From the NCBI GenBank assembly GCA_949752735.1, contig OX457052.1:19744943-19808942 (forward strand): a DNA stretch of 64,000 nucleotides, given 5' to 3'. The position numbers and the translations under genes were made by a program. Shown here one piece after another: positions 13,180 through 27,100 of this stretch (the first letter of the stretch is position 1; every line of letters begins with the position of its first letter). The stretch comes from Lumbricus terrestris. Lineage: Eukaryota; Annelida; Clitellata; Crassiclitellata; Lumbricidae. The notes under the pieces were generated by a model. The model made no database searches. It was not told where the DNA came from and worked only from the letters and a program-made list of their open reading frames with translations.

Positions 13180-16100
13180 AAATGTATCATTATCATCGTT
13201 GTCATCATCATCATTTTCATCATCGTCGTCGTCGTCATCGTCGTCATCATTCTCATCATCATAAATGTATCATCTTCATCATCATCATCATAAATGTATT
13301 ATTATCATCGTTGTCATCATCAGCATCGTTTTCATCATCGTCGTCATCGTTGTCATCATTCTCATCATCATAAATGTATCATCATCTTCATCATCATCAT
13401 CTGTCATTCATAATAGCAATTAATATAAGCATGCTTTCTGTAGACTTTGTGGTCAGAGTCAATAATATCTATATTCAATATTTAATATCTGTATTAAATA
13501 TTTCATATCTGTATGAAATATTTCATATCTATATTAAATGGAAAAGTCAGGTTATATAACTAAGTGTCGTTTGAGATTGCTGTCATGTGTGCTTTGGTCA
13601 GACTGACAATGTTACGAAAGAGATAAGATGTGTTGTTGATGACAATTACTGCTGTTGTAGTGGTGCTGTGGTACAGGTAGTCAGTTTCTGTTGGTGTAAC
13701 ATTCCTGGGTTTCTGCTTTGTGTTTAGGAAAATGAGCCGCTGCTTCGAAACTGTGAATTTCGTGAGAAGCTGTTTGGTCGCATGTTGACCGTGTTCGAAA
13801 ATGCTGGTACGCCAACTGTTTCTCTGTCTCAGCTTACCAACATCACAGCCTCCTTTGCAGCTCCCTTATCTAAGCAGTCAAACTGATTCTTAACTTTCAT
13901 TCATTCATTCATTCGAGTATTTATATAGCGCCTCTTCAAGGAAACTACTCAGAGGCGCAACCTGATTGTGATGTACCATTGCTCGGTGCATTGTTTTTAT
14001 TTATGAGATGCTGGTGCCATGGAAATCAAGCCACTGTCTGATTATAATTTTGTGGTGAAAAGAAACCTCTTCGCCGGCTTAAACGTCGAACTCGAACCCT
14101 GTGCGCGTCTCACCAAAGCAAAGGACCAGGATGCACCGGTGACCAGGACACGTGACAGTTCGGCCTTCGTGGTCTATCGAAGGGCTTAAACGTTGAGTTT
14201 CTTCGACGACAATAGAACTTGACAAACGACACGAATTCTTCTTCTTCAGCAGAGTTTATTAATTCGTCGCAATCACTGTACAAAAGACCGCCAAACGACA
14301 CAGGCGACATGCACCGGCTCTTAACTACATCTACTAGTTCACTACTTGACTACTGGCTACCAACGGACGTCTGTTACTCCTTTTCTACTGCGCGGGCTGA
14401 GCTATTTATAACCGCCCAGGAACATGGCCTAGAGAACAAGGGCTAAGGAGGCGTGGCCTACCAGAACATGGGCTACGGAACATGGCCTAGGAGGCGTGGC
14501 CTACCAGAACATGGGCTACGGAACATGGCCTAGGAGGCGTGGCCTACCAGAACAAGGGCTATGGAACATGGGCTAGGAGGCGTGGCCTACCAGAACATGG
14601 GCTACGGAACATGGCCTAGGAGGCGTGGCCTACCAGAACATGGCTTAGGGAGTAAGAGCTAAGGGGCGTGGCCTATGGAACATGGGCTATGGAACATGGG
14701 CTAGGAGGCGTGGCCTATGGAACATGGGCTATAGCGGCAGAACATGGCCTAGAGAGCACGGGCTAGGGGGCGTGGCCTATGGAACACGGGCTAGAGCGGC
14801 AGAACATGGCCTAGGAGGCGTGGCCTATGGAACACGGGCTTGAGCGGCAGAACATGGCCTAGGAGGCGTGGCCTATGGAACACGGGCTAGAGCGGCAGAA
14901 CATGGCCTAGGAGGCGTGGCCTATGGAACACGGGCTAGAGCGGCAGAACATGGCCCAGGAGGCGTGGCCTATGGAACACGGGCTAGAGCGGCAGAACATG
15001 GCCTAGAGAGCACGGGCTAGGGGGCGTGGCCTATGGAACACGGGCTAGAGCGGCAGAACATGGCCTAGGAGGCGTGGCCTATGGAACATGGGCTAGGAGG
15101 CGTGGCCTACCAGAACATGGGCTAGAAGGCGTGGCCTGGAGCGGCATCTCTCCGGGGCACCTAAATCGCCGCAGCGTCCCTCGGAACATGGCCCACCCCC
15201 AGGATCCTTACAATTTGAGTTTTTCTCATCTTTTATTCACTCAGGTCTCAGACACTCAGTGTGAGGACTTCTAGCTAGTGTCATGGTTTCTAGATTTTTG
15301 GAAGCTCGTTTGAGAAGAATGTTAAATTCGTCTGGAGATGAATGAAGTACATGAATGGAAGATGCCCTACACTTGCAGACCCTTGCATACGTGTAGGACA
15401 CAACAGCTCGTGCACAATTGACTGATGTCAGATTCAGAGTTAAAGTAAGTAAGTATGTACTTTATTGAACCGCCTGCAAACGCACTGCATACACATGGGG
15501 CAGAGCAGAGGCGGTGCAATGGTGAATGGTAACGCGCTAACTGGCGTGTAGATCAGAAGGACAGGGGTTTGATACATGCTAGCCCCATAAGACTTACTCA
15601 GTCTTCCACTCACTAGGGGGGCAACTGAAAAAATGAGGAGCAGTAGGACAGATGGACGCCTTGCAAGCTGCCATACATCTAAGTTCAACTCCTCTTTCTT
15701 TTGCAGATTGCCCGTCTGAACCAACGAACGTTCAACTGACTGTTGCCAGCAGTTCAGCTCTGCTTGTCACCTTTGCTGAACCGCTTGTTAGCAACGGTGG
15801 CGTTGTTACGCGATACAAAGGTACCAGTGACTTCATTTGTTGCGCTATGCTCCTTCGGGATAACTGCAAAGCACACTTATGTTTGTTGATTCTCCTAATG
15901 GGCAGCTTACTCTTTATCTCGCTGGTGATGAGAGGACCAGCTTTCTGGGCTGGATAGATTAACATTGCGGAACTAGATACTGTCAGAAAGTCATTCATTA
16001 AATGCATTTATATAGCGCCTCTTCAAGGGTGCTACTCAGAGGTGTTCCCAACCGCAGGCCAATAGAACAGTCTTAAGATGAGACAGGAAAACCTAAGAAG

Positions 16101-19100
16101 GATTTTTAGAAAGGTAGCGGAGTGTCAGAGGAAGACCATTCCAGTTTGAGGGTCCTACCACTGAGAAAGCACGGTTCTGCATAGTGGAAGGATGAGCAAA
16201 TAGGACTGAAAGCAGACTTTGTTCAGTCGAACGAAGGGAGCGGAAATGGCGAGTGCTAAGAGTAGGACTACAGAGCTCACAAATGTAGGCAGGAGCAAGG
16301 CTTAGCATGCAGTGCCAGACTAGAGTAGAGATCCTTTGATATGTTTGAAATCTTTTATACGTTCCATCGGCAACATGAACAGTGGTAGAGTATGTATTCT
16401 GATGTAAACTTTATTTTTCGTTCAATCTAAGGACTTGTTTAACATAGTTGGGATAATTCACTGGGCATCAGCCAATGGTCATTTCATGTGAGGCTATAGT
16501 TATAGAACGCAGTATTTTTTGTAAAGTCTATGGGCTTCTCCAAAGCTTTGTAATTGTAGTCATAAACTCGAAATTTCTAAAGCGCCACTCGAAAGCCCAG
16601 CGCGGGGCACCAGCTTATTCACGAGCGCTGCACATTACTAATTCCGGTAGTTCATTTAAACTCATTACTCGAACTTACAGTTTTATCTACGAAGCTGATT
16701 AGTTCTGATCATCAAAGAAGTTTTACAGAATAAAGGAAATGAATGTTCCTGATAAACAGTTGATTTACGTACAGCAGTAGCAGTTATAGAAGTTGGAGTT
16801 GTGTGTCTTGCATAATCCATACGGGATAATTCTGTTTGTAGTTGAGTGGAGCTCTTTTGAGACCTTCCTTCCTCTGGTTGGCGAACAGATAATTGATGAT
16901 CCCCAGTACAAGCAGTACGAGATACTCGACTTAGTCCAGGCCAATTCCTATTACGTCCGAGTGAGTGCGGCCAATTTCAAAGGTTTCGGCAAACCGTCAG
17001 CATCAGATCCGTCATTTGCCATTCCTTCAAGTAATTATCCAATGCTTTGCCTTTTTTTATGATGTCGACTCTGCCTGGTTTTTTTTGTCTGATACTAATT
17101 GGTAGAAGGTGTGCAGCTTTCAGTATCTGGTTGCATGGGTTTTTTTTGTGGGCTGGGCACCATTAACCGGTTTCGCCAGCTGCTAATGGTGCTTGACTGT
17201 TGAGCATTCAACATGCTGCTGTGCGGAGTGGGTGGTGTTTAGTCTCTGTGAAACAGACGCTGTTAGTGTGTGTCAACACAATTGAAGCCATGTTTTTGCT
17301 TGGATTCTTTCCTCCATTCTTCACCCGCCTCCTCCATTCTTAGCTAAATCCGAGTCAACATGGATTACTTATCTTAGTCAGGGATGAACGTAATTCTTAT
17401 CCCTTGCATTATTTTAAGACGTCTACTAAATACATCATACTCAACTGTATGTCATCATTGTTATGTGTCACTTCAACTTACATTGCTGCTATATGATTCA
17501 CTCACTCAATCCATTAAGTAGCTTACTGTCAGAGCTGAGACAATTTTGCTGCAAGATTTTTGCCTGGTGTTTGTTGCAAGTTGAGACCTGTCAGCTTGAC
17601 ACCGAAAATAAACGAAATTATGATCCTTGTATTGCATTCTGATGCAAAGTTACAGGTAGCTGGTATGACTGAAGTTATTGGATTCTTTCAATTATAGATT
17701 GGAAAGAGTTAGATGACTTTAGGCCGAGATGGGACGGAAAACTGCGACTTCTAGAAGAACTGTTCACTAATATCAAAAACTCAAGACCTCCAGATGCACC
17801 TGAACTAGAAGGTATGTTTAATTGTTTATTCAGCTGGACTTCATGTAGAGATAGTTTACAAACAAATTCAACCATTTCTTATGATTTTTGCTTAATTTAA
17901 AGAGTGTTTTTGCTGTAAGGAATTTGTTAAAATTCATGAGGCTGTGTTTTGATATCTTGGTGATGATGATTTGAGAGATTTTTATGCTGAATTGAGATAT
18001 TTTTATGCTGAATTGAGACATTAAAGTTTTTATGCTGAATTGAGGGATTTTAATGCTGAATTGAGAGATTTTTATGCTGAATTGAGACATTAAAGTTTTT
18101 ATGCTGAATTGAGGGATTTTAATGCTGAATTGAGAGATTTTTATGCTGAATTGAGACATTAAAGTTTGTATGCTGAATTGAGGGAGTTTAATGCTGAATT
18201 GAGAGATTTTTATGCCGAATTGAGAGATTTTAATGCTTAATTGAGAGATTTTCAAATGCTGATTTGAGAGATTTTTATGCTGAATTGAGAGATTTTTATG
18301 CTGAATTGAGAGATTTTTATGCCGAATTGAGAGATTTTGTGCTGAATGGAGAGATTTTTGCTGAATCGAGAGATTTTTATGCTGAATCGAGAGATTTTTA
18401 TGCTGAATTGAGAGATTTTTATGCTGAATTGAGAGATTTTTATGCTGAATTGAGAGATTTTTCCTGAATTAAGAGGCTTGATGCTGGTTATGATGCTAAA
18501 TGAGAGATTTTGATGCTGAGTGCAGACGATTTGATGTTTATTTGATGTTTATTTTGAATTCTGACAACCATGACTGGAATTGTGTAGGTGAGCAGACAGC
18601 CATCGCCGCATCCTCTCTTCACCTACCCGGTCGAAAATCAACCGTTAAGAAAAGCATTAAAAACCTTTTCTCGTCTTCTCCTAAATTTCAGAAAACGTTA
18701 AAACGGTACGATTGTATATTTTACAGATTTTTTCTCTTTGTCATTACATTGATCCTCACGGTGCATTCGTTAATTTATATTGCTCCTGTTTAAGAGCTAC
18801 CGTACATACTATGTTCTGTTACGTGCATCCATTTTGCGTGACTTCACTTCCAACGACGTCACAACAAATGAACACCATCAGGAAGTAATATATGAAAATA
18901 GCAGCAATGGGTTCATGTGAAATGTTGTTGTTGCCATAGTTGTCATCTTTATGATGATGATGTGATGGTGGTAGTGGTGCCACTGGTGTTGGTGGTTGTG
19001 GAGGTGGTGACGACGATGATGACGACAATGGATGACGATTATGGTTGAAGAAGTCTACAAAGACATCTTGACCAGTCGTTAAGGAATTTGTTTACTTTTT

Positions 19101-22019
19101 AAATATGAATGCAGAAAATGCAATATAAATTATTGCGCACTGGTGATTATGAAGTTGGAGTAGCGTAGGAAACTTGCGCGATGGATGTTTGACGTTGATT
19201 ATAATTTTCATGTCGTGTCTTTAGGGGAGTCTACCTGGCTGCGTTGATTTGCAGTGACAATCACATTTTAGTCACAAACGAAGACTTAATTCCCATCATC
19301 GAAGTCGACGACAATTTTCTTGCCACTACTCTTCACAACGATTACTATTGGCTGATGAAGGTCAGTACCAAACTGTACGTCTGTTGCTGATAGGCGGAAA
19401 ATAGATCAGGTCACAATTATATGTCAAAGGTTTCAACATGTTTTCCTTCTCAAAAAAAACAACTTTTGCATTAAGAAACTGACTATCTGTAGGCTTATCC
19501 ATGGATTATTGCTCGTGTAGAATCGTATTTCGGTAGATGATGTTAATGAAAAGCGTGATTGTAATGTAAGGTATTATCTGCAACAATTGAATGAATGAAC
19601 TTTGTTTATTGCACACACACACAAGTCAAACAGTATAAACGTGACTCAATAAACAGAGCGCAATAGGAATCAGGAAAAGCTAACAGCTTATACAACCCTG
19701 ACCCCTAGCTCCAAGACTATTTTTAGTGCAAGTTAATATTAATACTTAATTAATACTTAATTATCAAATTAATTAATTGTTATATTAAGAGTTATATTAT
19801 GTTTATACTTCGCTCGACCTCTTAGTTCCTTGCTCTACAACGGCTCTTGCTCAGTGTCGATCATTTGCCCAAATTGATCCTTCTCTTTGGAATGCGCTTT
19901 CTCCATCTGTTCGCTCTACAATTCTGTCTTCATAGTCCTCTTCTTCCTTCTCTCTTCTCAAGACCTGCTTCCTCTCGTGGGGCCTTGCACACTGGAAGTG
20001 CTTCTGAACGGTTCACCTTGCTAGAGAGGCACTTTACAAATGCTTAAATACAATACAAAACAATACAATATGACAATTGTGGCAGACAATAGCCTGTTGG
20101 GTAGAGCGTGTGTGTGTGTGTGCACCTTATAAGATAGAGTTTTGATTCAAGCAGCAAGTCACTTATTATTCACTTATTATTCACATATAATTCACTTATT
20201 ATCTTTGCTCAGCATCATCGATTTAAGCGTGGTTGTTAGATAATTATTCCTAATTATGTTGCATAATATATGCATATATATATTGACTTACCTTAAGCAA
20301 GGAAGCTAGTAAATAACTTAACTTCTCTACCAATTTCTTTCCTGTTGTAACCTAGTTCTTTGGATGCTTAGGTAACCTGATGACCAAACAGTAACTATAT
20401 TTTGCTTTACTTGCCTTGGGCGAAAGATGTCTAGTTGATCTATTTAAATGAAAAACTTCTGTATAAACATTATTTGTTATTGAGGATTTTTAACTGGTTC
20501 TATATAAATGTTTGGTACAATACATAACACTGCTTAAGTGCTTTTAACACTGATTCGACCTTCCGTCACCTCATCACTAAAATTTGCAAATCGTTCTATA
20601 GCCATTGCTATTGCTGTTCCATGTCTTTGGAACAAACTTCCACCAGCACTACGATTAACTTCTGACCCATCATACGAACTCACCAAAACACCACCTTCCC
20701 ACAGGTTGTTCACTCCAAACTGAAAACATTGCTCTTTCACATATCCTTTCCTCATTCTTCCATGCCACCCTACCTCCCATGCTGTTCCAACTCTAAACAT
20801 CGTCCACCGCAGCCGTCTGCATACATGTCTAACTCATTGTCTGACTCTCCGGATCTTGACTCCTGTCGATTGACTTTTGTTTTGATTGAGCGCCTGTGAA
20901 TAAGCTGGTTCCCACGACTTAGCTGTTGTGTGCGCTGAAGAAGTTCCAGAGTTTACGATTACAATTACCATGACATTACGCTTTTAAATTTGAAGATCGC
21001 TTGTACGTGGAAAGATGTGAAGTCTCTGCGTCAGAATCTGGAGAAGAGTTCCAGTCCGGGAGTGATGCAGTTTCGATATCGACTCCTGCAGGCCATTGGT
21101 AATCTCCAGGTAAAACGGAACTTCTCATATAATGTAATTGGAAATGCACCTGGACGTCTGCAGAACATGGTGTGCTATCTTCTCAAACGCTTTTATTCTC
21201 TCTGATGAGAGATTAGGTGAGAAAAGGGAATAACAGGGTCTGGTTGTTTCGTAATAATTTAATAGTTTAATTGTATGATTAGGGCACTAACCATCTGTAC
21301 ACTCTGCGTTAGGGTACACTTCACATTCCTTTACACTTTGAACACTTTACTTGGCATTAACGTTAAAGTATGCTTAACACTAAAGTGCACTGCACTAAGT
21401 GCACATTCCTTTACACTTTGAGTCCTTTACATTGCATTCACATTACAACATACTTAACATTAAAGTACACTGCACAACATTCCTTATACACTTTTAGCCC
21501 ATTACTTAGCATTCACATTAGAGTACACTTAACATAACATTAAGTTTCACCTCACAGTGCACTTCACGTTAGAGTATACTTCAAATTACAGCTTGCCATT
21601 GGCTTACAAGATCTCGGTCAGTTCTACCACCAGCCAGTGAAGGATGCCAATGGTAGCATCATCCTTACCACCGTCAATTACCTCAACAGCACGAAAGCTG
21701 TCAACACGAGTCAGCACGTCAAGTGGGTGTCGCTTGGGAAGATGCAACGGCGAAGTGCCAGCGCCATTGATACGGACACGCTCGCCATCGACGTTCTTCT
21801 CGACCTGACGAACGTAAATGCCGACAGTTTTTCTGTTTCTTTTTCGTTTCAGTTCGTTTCTGCTGTCGTCTGCGTACGAAGTTGTTTGTATTGTTATTAT
21901 TATTATTATTGTTATTATTATTATGAGCTTTGTTACTATTGGTACAATTGCACATGTGTAAAACAACAATATAAAAAATCTGTTGATAGCATTGAGCAAT
22001 TATCACTCTTTTTGGTAGC

Positions 22020-22072
<53 letters not shown>

Positions 22073-24081
22073 TACTATTATTATTATGAGCTTTGTTGCT
22101 ATTGCTACAATTGCACATGTGTAAAACAACAATATCAAACATCTGTTGATAGCATTGAGCAATTATTACTCTTTTTAGTACCAGTAGCTTTATTATTATT
22201 ATTATTACTTTTTTTATTGCCCGAGGTATATGATCCCTCCGGGCTTACATCATAATTACTACAATAAAAACATTACTATTATTATTATTATTATTCTTTC
22301 TAGCATCATTCTATAGCGCTGAGCAATTGTGTGTGAAAGACTTGCTCAAGGTCCTGCAGAGACTTGAGGGTCCTGCATAGACTTGCTCAAGGTCATACAC
22401 GGTCACATTGAAGGCTTGATGCCGAACTCTTTGTGTTCCTAGGTATATGCTCTTGCCAGTAGATTACCACCATGTCTTATGAATGACACAATGCCAGTGT
22501 GGGTCAGATCAGCTAAATTTGGCATTTTAGGTGTAACTTAAACTGCAGAATGAAAAATTCCATGGCCTGCACAACTTGTGGTGGGGCAACAAGACTCCCA
22601 CAAATAGGCATCGAGCTTATGTTACTGTTTCTGCTTCAGGAATTGGTGAAATATCACCGTGCCAACAGCACAGTCCTTGCAAAGGGTCTATACCTCGGTT
22701 ACCTCAAACTGCAGAGCTCCGTTGATGTGATTAACATCATGGTGCCACAGCAAACGCCAAACGTGCTTCCTAGCGTCAGAATTCGAGACTGCCCGAATGT
22801 CACAAGGCAAGTGTCTGTGTTTTTACAGAGTCGAAAAAGACATTTGGATGGGTTTAGTTTTATAGAGGTCAGTGCTTGGTTTGTAATACTCGGTCTCTGG
22901 TAGCTCTCTCTTCCTCCTTTACTTTTTTTCGAAACCTATTTCTTCTCTTGTGGCCTTGCACACTGGGAGCGCTTCTGAACGAGGAACATTATAGATGTTT
23001 TAATACAATGCAGTATCGTTTTATTTTTATTAATAATTAAATTTGTACTGTGTGCATGGTCAAACCAAAATGTGAATCTGATGCAAAGTAATCAGCGGCC
23101 AGGGGAAGATGCAGAACTTAGATATCCAAATGGTTCAGAGCCAAAGTGAAATTGTGAGTTTTTGAGTCACTTTTAAAGGAAGGAAATGAATTTGAGCTGG
23201 GAAGATAAAGTGGCAGTCAATTTCATTCCTTGGGACAGGGCAGGGAATACACATGGGCTTGTGGCTGTTCTGCATTATGGGTCCAGCTAGAAGTCTGATG
23301 ATAGCAGGTCATGAGAGGAAAGATGATCCTGTTATTGCCAGACTACAGACTGCTGTGAGAGGACAGTCCTGTTCAAACGAGCATCACTACCCTTCTAACT
23401 GAACAGGCTGCTGCCTAGTCTGGCTCCCAGGACTTCCTTGACAAAATAATGCACAACCCTCCCTCTCTTATGATCCACTAGATCTCATACTTAAAGCTGA
23501 TCTGTTGCATATTTCAATGACAATGACTGCAACCTAGCGCTAATTCGCTGCATATGTAGGCTACAGTCTGTCTTTGACCTAGTCACTACTGCGGCTCAGG
23601 AAACTCTTTCCTCACACAGCTCAACAAATACAACACCGCACAATACATCTTTAGAAGACTGAACGTGGTTACAACTGTATAGTAAAGAACGTCTGTTTAC
23701 GTTTAGAGAGGAATGGGAGTGGATTCGAAGCTTGAACCTCAATAACGTTCAGTTTCCACCGACTTCTTCGCAGCTGGCATTTCAGAACAGCCTGACAGAT
23801 GCCTGCAGAAAGCTACTTCAGAACCTCGGTATGGAAACTGGTCTCAGTTCTTTGATGAGCTCTCTCTCTGCTTGGGAACTTGTATTCATCTACAATTTGT
23901 TTTTGAGAGAATATAGCCTGGTGTTGAAAGTAGTTTTCATAAAATCTTATTTATTGCTTAAGAATAGATTATGTAAAGTTAAAGTAAATATCGTTCTGAC
24001 ATAGAGAGAAAGAGACAGACAGACAGACAGACAGAGAGTGACAGACAGAGAGAGAGCGCGAGAGAGAGAGTAAACGCTATG

Positions 24082-24113
<32 letters not shown>

Positions 24114-24124
24114 GAGAGACAAAC

Positions 24125-24156
<32 letters not shown>

Positions 24157-27100
24157 CGAGTAAACGCTATGTAGTCGGAACGTGATGAAGGAGTGGATTG
24201 GTGTAGGGGTGGCATCTGAATTAAGCGACGAACAAAAGTGCTAAACTGGCGCAACTGGTGGTACGAATCACGGAGGTGGCAAATAATTATGAGGCGCCAT
24301 GCTAAAACTCATTTTGACATCTGGCCACCAAACTTGGTGGTAAACTTTCTCTGAATTATCATCGCAAATCAACTAATAATAATTATGTCCAATTGCATAC
24401 GCGCAAGACGGTAAGGAATTGTATGAACGTGTTTTATCTGCTAGGGATTGGTGAGGATGAAGCCGTGAGTCATCGCTTGTATGACCTCGAAGTCATTGAA
24501 TTCAGTGCTGATGTATCGTTCATTCTGGTGCTTCCCCACGCGCACAACGTATGTGCAGTTCCAGGTCACACGGAGGAGACGAACCCTGGTTGTATTGTTC
24601 TACCGGTCCAGGTGTTTGAAATGGGTATGTAATAGTAGTCGTTTGGTGCTGTATGCTAGGTGTAGTAATGAACTTTGGAATGGTACTTAGACACATGGGC
24701 GGAGTTCGGTTTCCGTTTATGGGGGGGGGAGGGTAAAAAAACTTGGTCCAGAACGCACAGCGCCGACAATATTTTTTCTTTTCGGCCCAGAAAAAGTTGA
24801 TGACCTTTTTTTTAGTCATTTGTTGTAAGTTCTTTGGGAGACTGAGCCCGAAAAAATATACCATTTACATGGTAAAAGACATGACTCTAGGACTTCTTGG
24901 GGGCTTAGCCCCCTAGCCCCTGATAAACTCCGCCCATGCTTAGATAAGGATTATGTCTCTTTGTAAGTGATTGTGTAAGTGCATGTCGGAAATCTCTTCT
25001 GGACATTTAGTAGTTAACTGACTAAGAGAGGTTTACACTAAGAGAGGTTTACCAAATTCACTCTCTTAGTCAGTCATCTATTGTAGGCCTACTGCAGAAA
25101 TGCCTTATAAGAAAGTGCATTATTATGCAACAAGCTATAACATGTCAGAGTATATTGCAACTAGATTTGATTGTTTTCAACCGACCATAATTATGCTGTA
25201 GGCCTATGCGTAGTTTCTTCATCGAGGGCAATTAGACAATGTGTTTAGAAGGTCAAATAGTTTTCAAGCACTTCTCGGTTTCTGAAACAGACCTGTGTCA
25301 CCATTATAATTACATGCAAATATTGAAAGCCACAGGATTACTGATGTTTTTACTAGCATTCTCAGCCTTCTCAGGCTTTCTCTGCTGTGCATTGATAAAG
25401 TAATATTCAATGTTAACACCAGTGCTAAAAGTGTGGAAAAATAAGTGCCAGGACGCCCCTTATCTTCCCAGTCATTGCTGGCCAATAAGTGGCAGGATGG
25501 CGTTCAGATTTTAGAATAAGTGCATGGACGCCATCCATGACCGTCCTGCCACACTTTAAGCCCTGGTTAACACCACAGTTAACAATTTTATAAGAACCAC
25601 AGAGTGCCTTTGAAATAAGCAGGACTTCAAAATGAGTCGGTTCAATAAAGCAGTTATATTTGTACGTGTGTGCATTGATCATGTCTGTGTCTTTGACCTT
25701 TATTCTATATAACCGAAATTTTGACATGCCAAAGTTTATCGTAGTAAGTTTGTAACATTCAGTATTTTAGAAATGCATTGCTAAGAAAGGTGAATATCTG
25801 TCAATTCAGGTTACGTTTAACCCTTTACCGACTGAGGGTATACGATTTCCCATACCATTTACTACACTTTGGTCGGTTAAAGAAAAACTTTACTGTTGAA
25901 GTGCAGGACCCCAACGAGGGTACAAGTTTTTCGTTCGACTTCACATGACCATACGAATAAATTTGAGAATTTTTTTCTGATAATACATGTCGATGTTTTC
26001 CTTTGGTTGTAGTTCACATGCGCACGTATCAGTTTGACTTCATCAGTCGCTATTCCAGGCTGTCTTCCATTCTCGAAATCGATCTACATCTCGCTCAACA
26101 GGCTTTCAGACAGGTGTGCAGCAACGTTTTTCCTTTACAGTTTCAACATTAACCCTGTCCATACGTATGCAGGGAGCGGGTAGGGTCACCAGATTTAGGC
26201 GAATTGCATACGGGTGCGCACGGCAGGGAAGGGTCTCAACAAAATGTATGTGCACGAAATAAATTTCTAATTATGATGTGTCCACGCGACTCTGCTGGCT
26301 CTTCTGGCGTCTTCTTAAGGCTTGAAAAAGGGGTCGAAAATACGTTTTTTTAAAATATGTAATATATGGATGAGCCCTCAGCGCACTACCGCCATGGGCG
26401 GAGTTTGGTTTCCGTTCTGGGAGGGGCTAAAAAATGAACTTGGGAAGAACTTGGGCTTTGTTGGGGCTGAGACTCGGTCCAGAACGAGCGGTGCCGACAA
26501 ATATTCTCGCGCCAAAAAAGTTGATGACCTTTTTTAGTCATTCGGAAGTTTCGCGCTCGTGCTCAGAACCATTTTCCCCCAACAAATGTATGAGTCTGGG
26601 GGGGGGAGGATTTAGCCCGGGGAAAGATACCGTTTACACGGTAAAAAATTGATCTGAGTCTTCTTGGGGGGCTTAGCCCCTCCTAGCCCCTGATAAACTT
26701 TGCCCATGACTACCGCAGAGGATCATCAAGTTTATTTTCATTCCAAAATGATGGTAACAGAAATCATTTAGACTTTTCTAGACGGTAGAAGATGTTTTTG
26801 TCTCTAGTGAATACTTCAATTTTAAAGTGCTTTTTTGTTTTAGGCGTTTTCGTCGGATGAACTAGCCGCTGCCAAACAGCGTCTGGATCAGCTCGGCCAC
26901 TTCCAGCAGAAGCTCGACGAAGCATGGAAAGCGATGCGTTGGACCATGGACATCATCACCTACGCCCGGGATAAGAGTCTCCATGGTGGCCTGCCACTGG
27001 GTGTGTTGTTTGCAATGCCGCCAACACCCAACTGCTCACCCTCACTGCTGCGACGCCCCGTGGACAACGTGACAACGCTGCCCACCGACAACCTGTCTGC

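Noticed and set aside
12934..13373. Poly-Met/His/Ile/Ser ORFs
   Set aside because: (ATC)n microsatellite translated in all frames.
17830..18467. ORFs with LRDFYAE and KISQFSI repeats
   Set aside because: 21-bp tandem repeat in an ANKFN1 intron, open on both strands.
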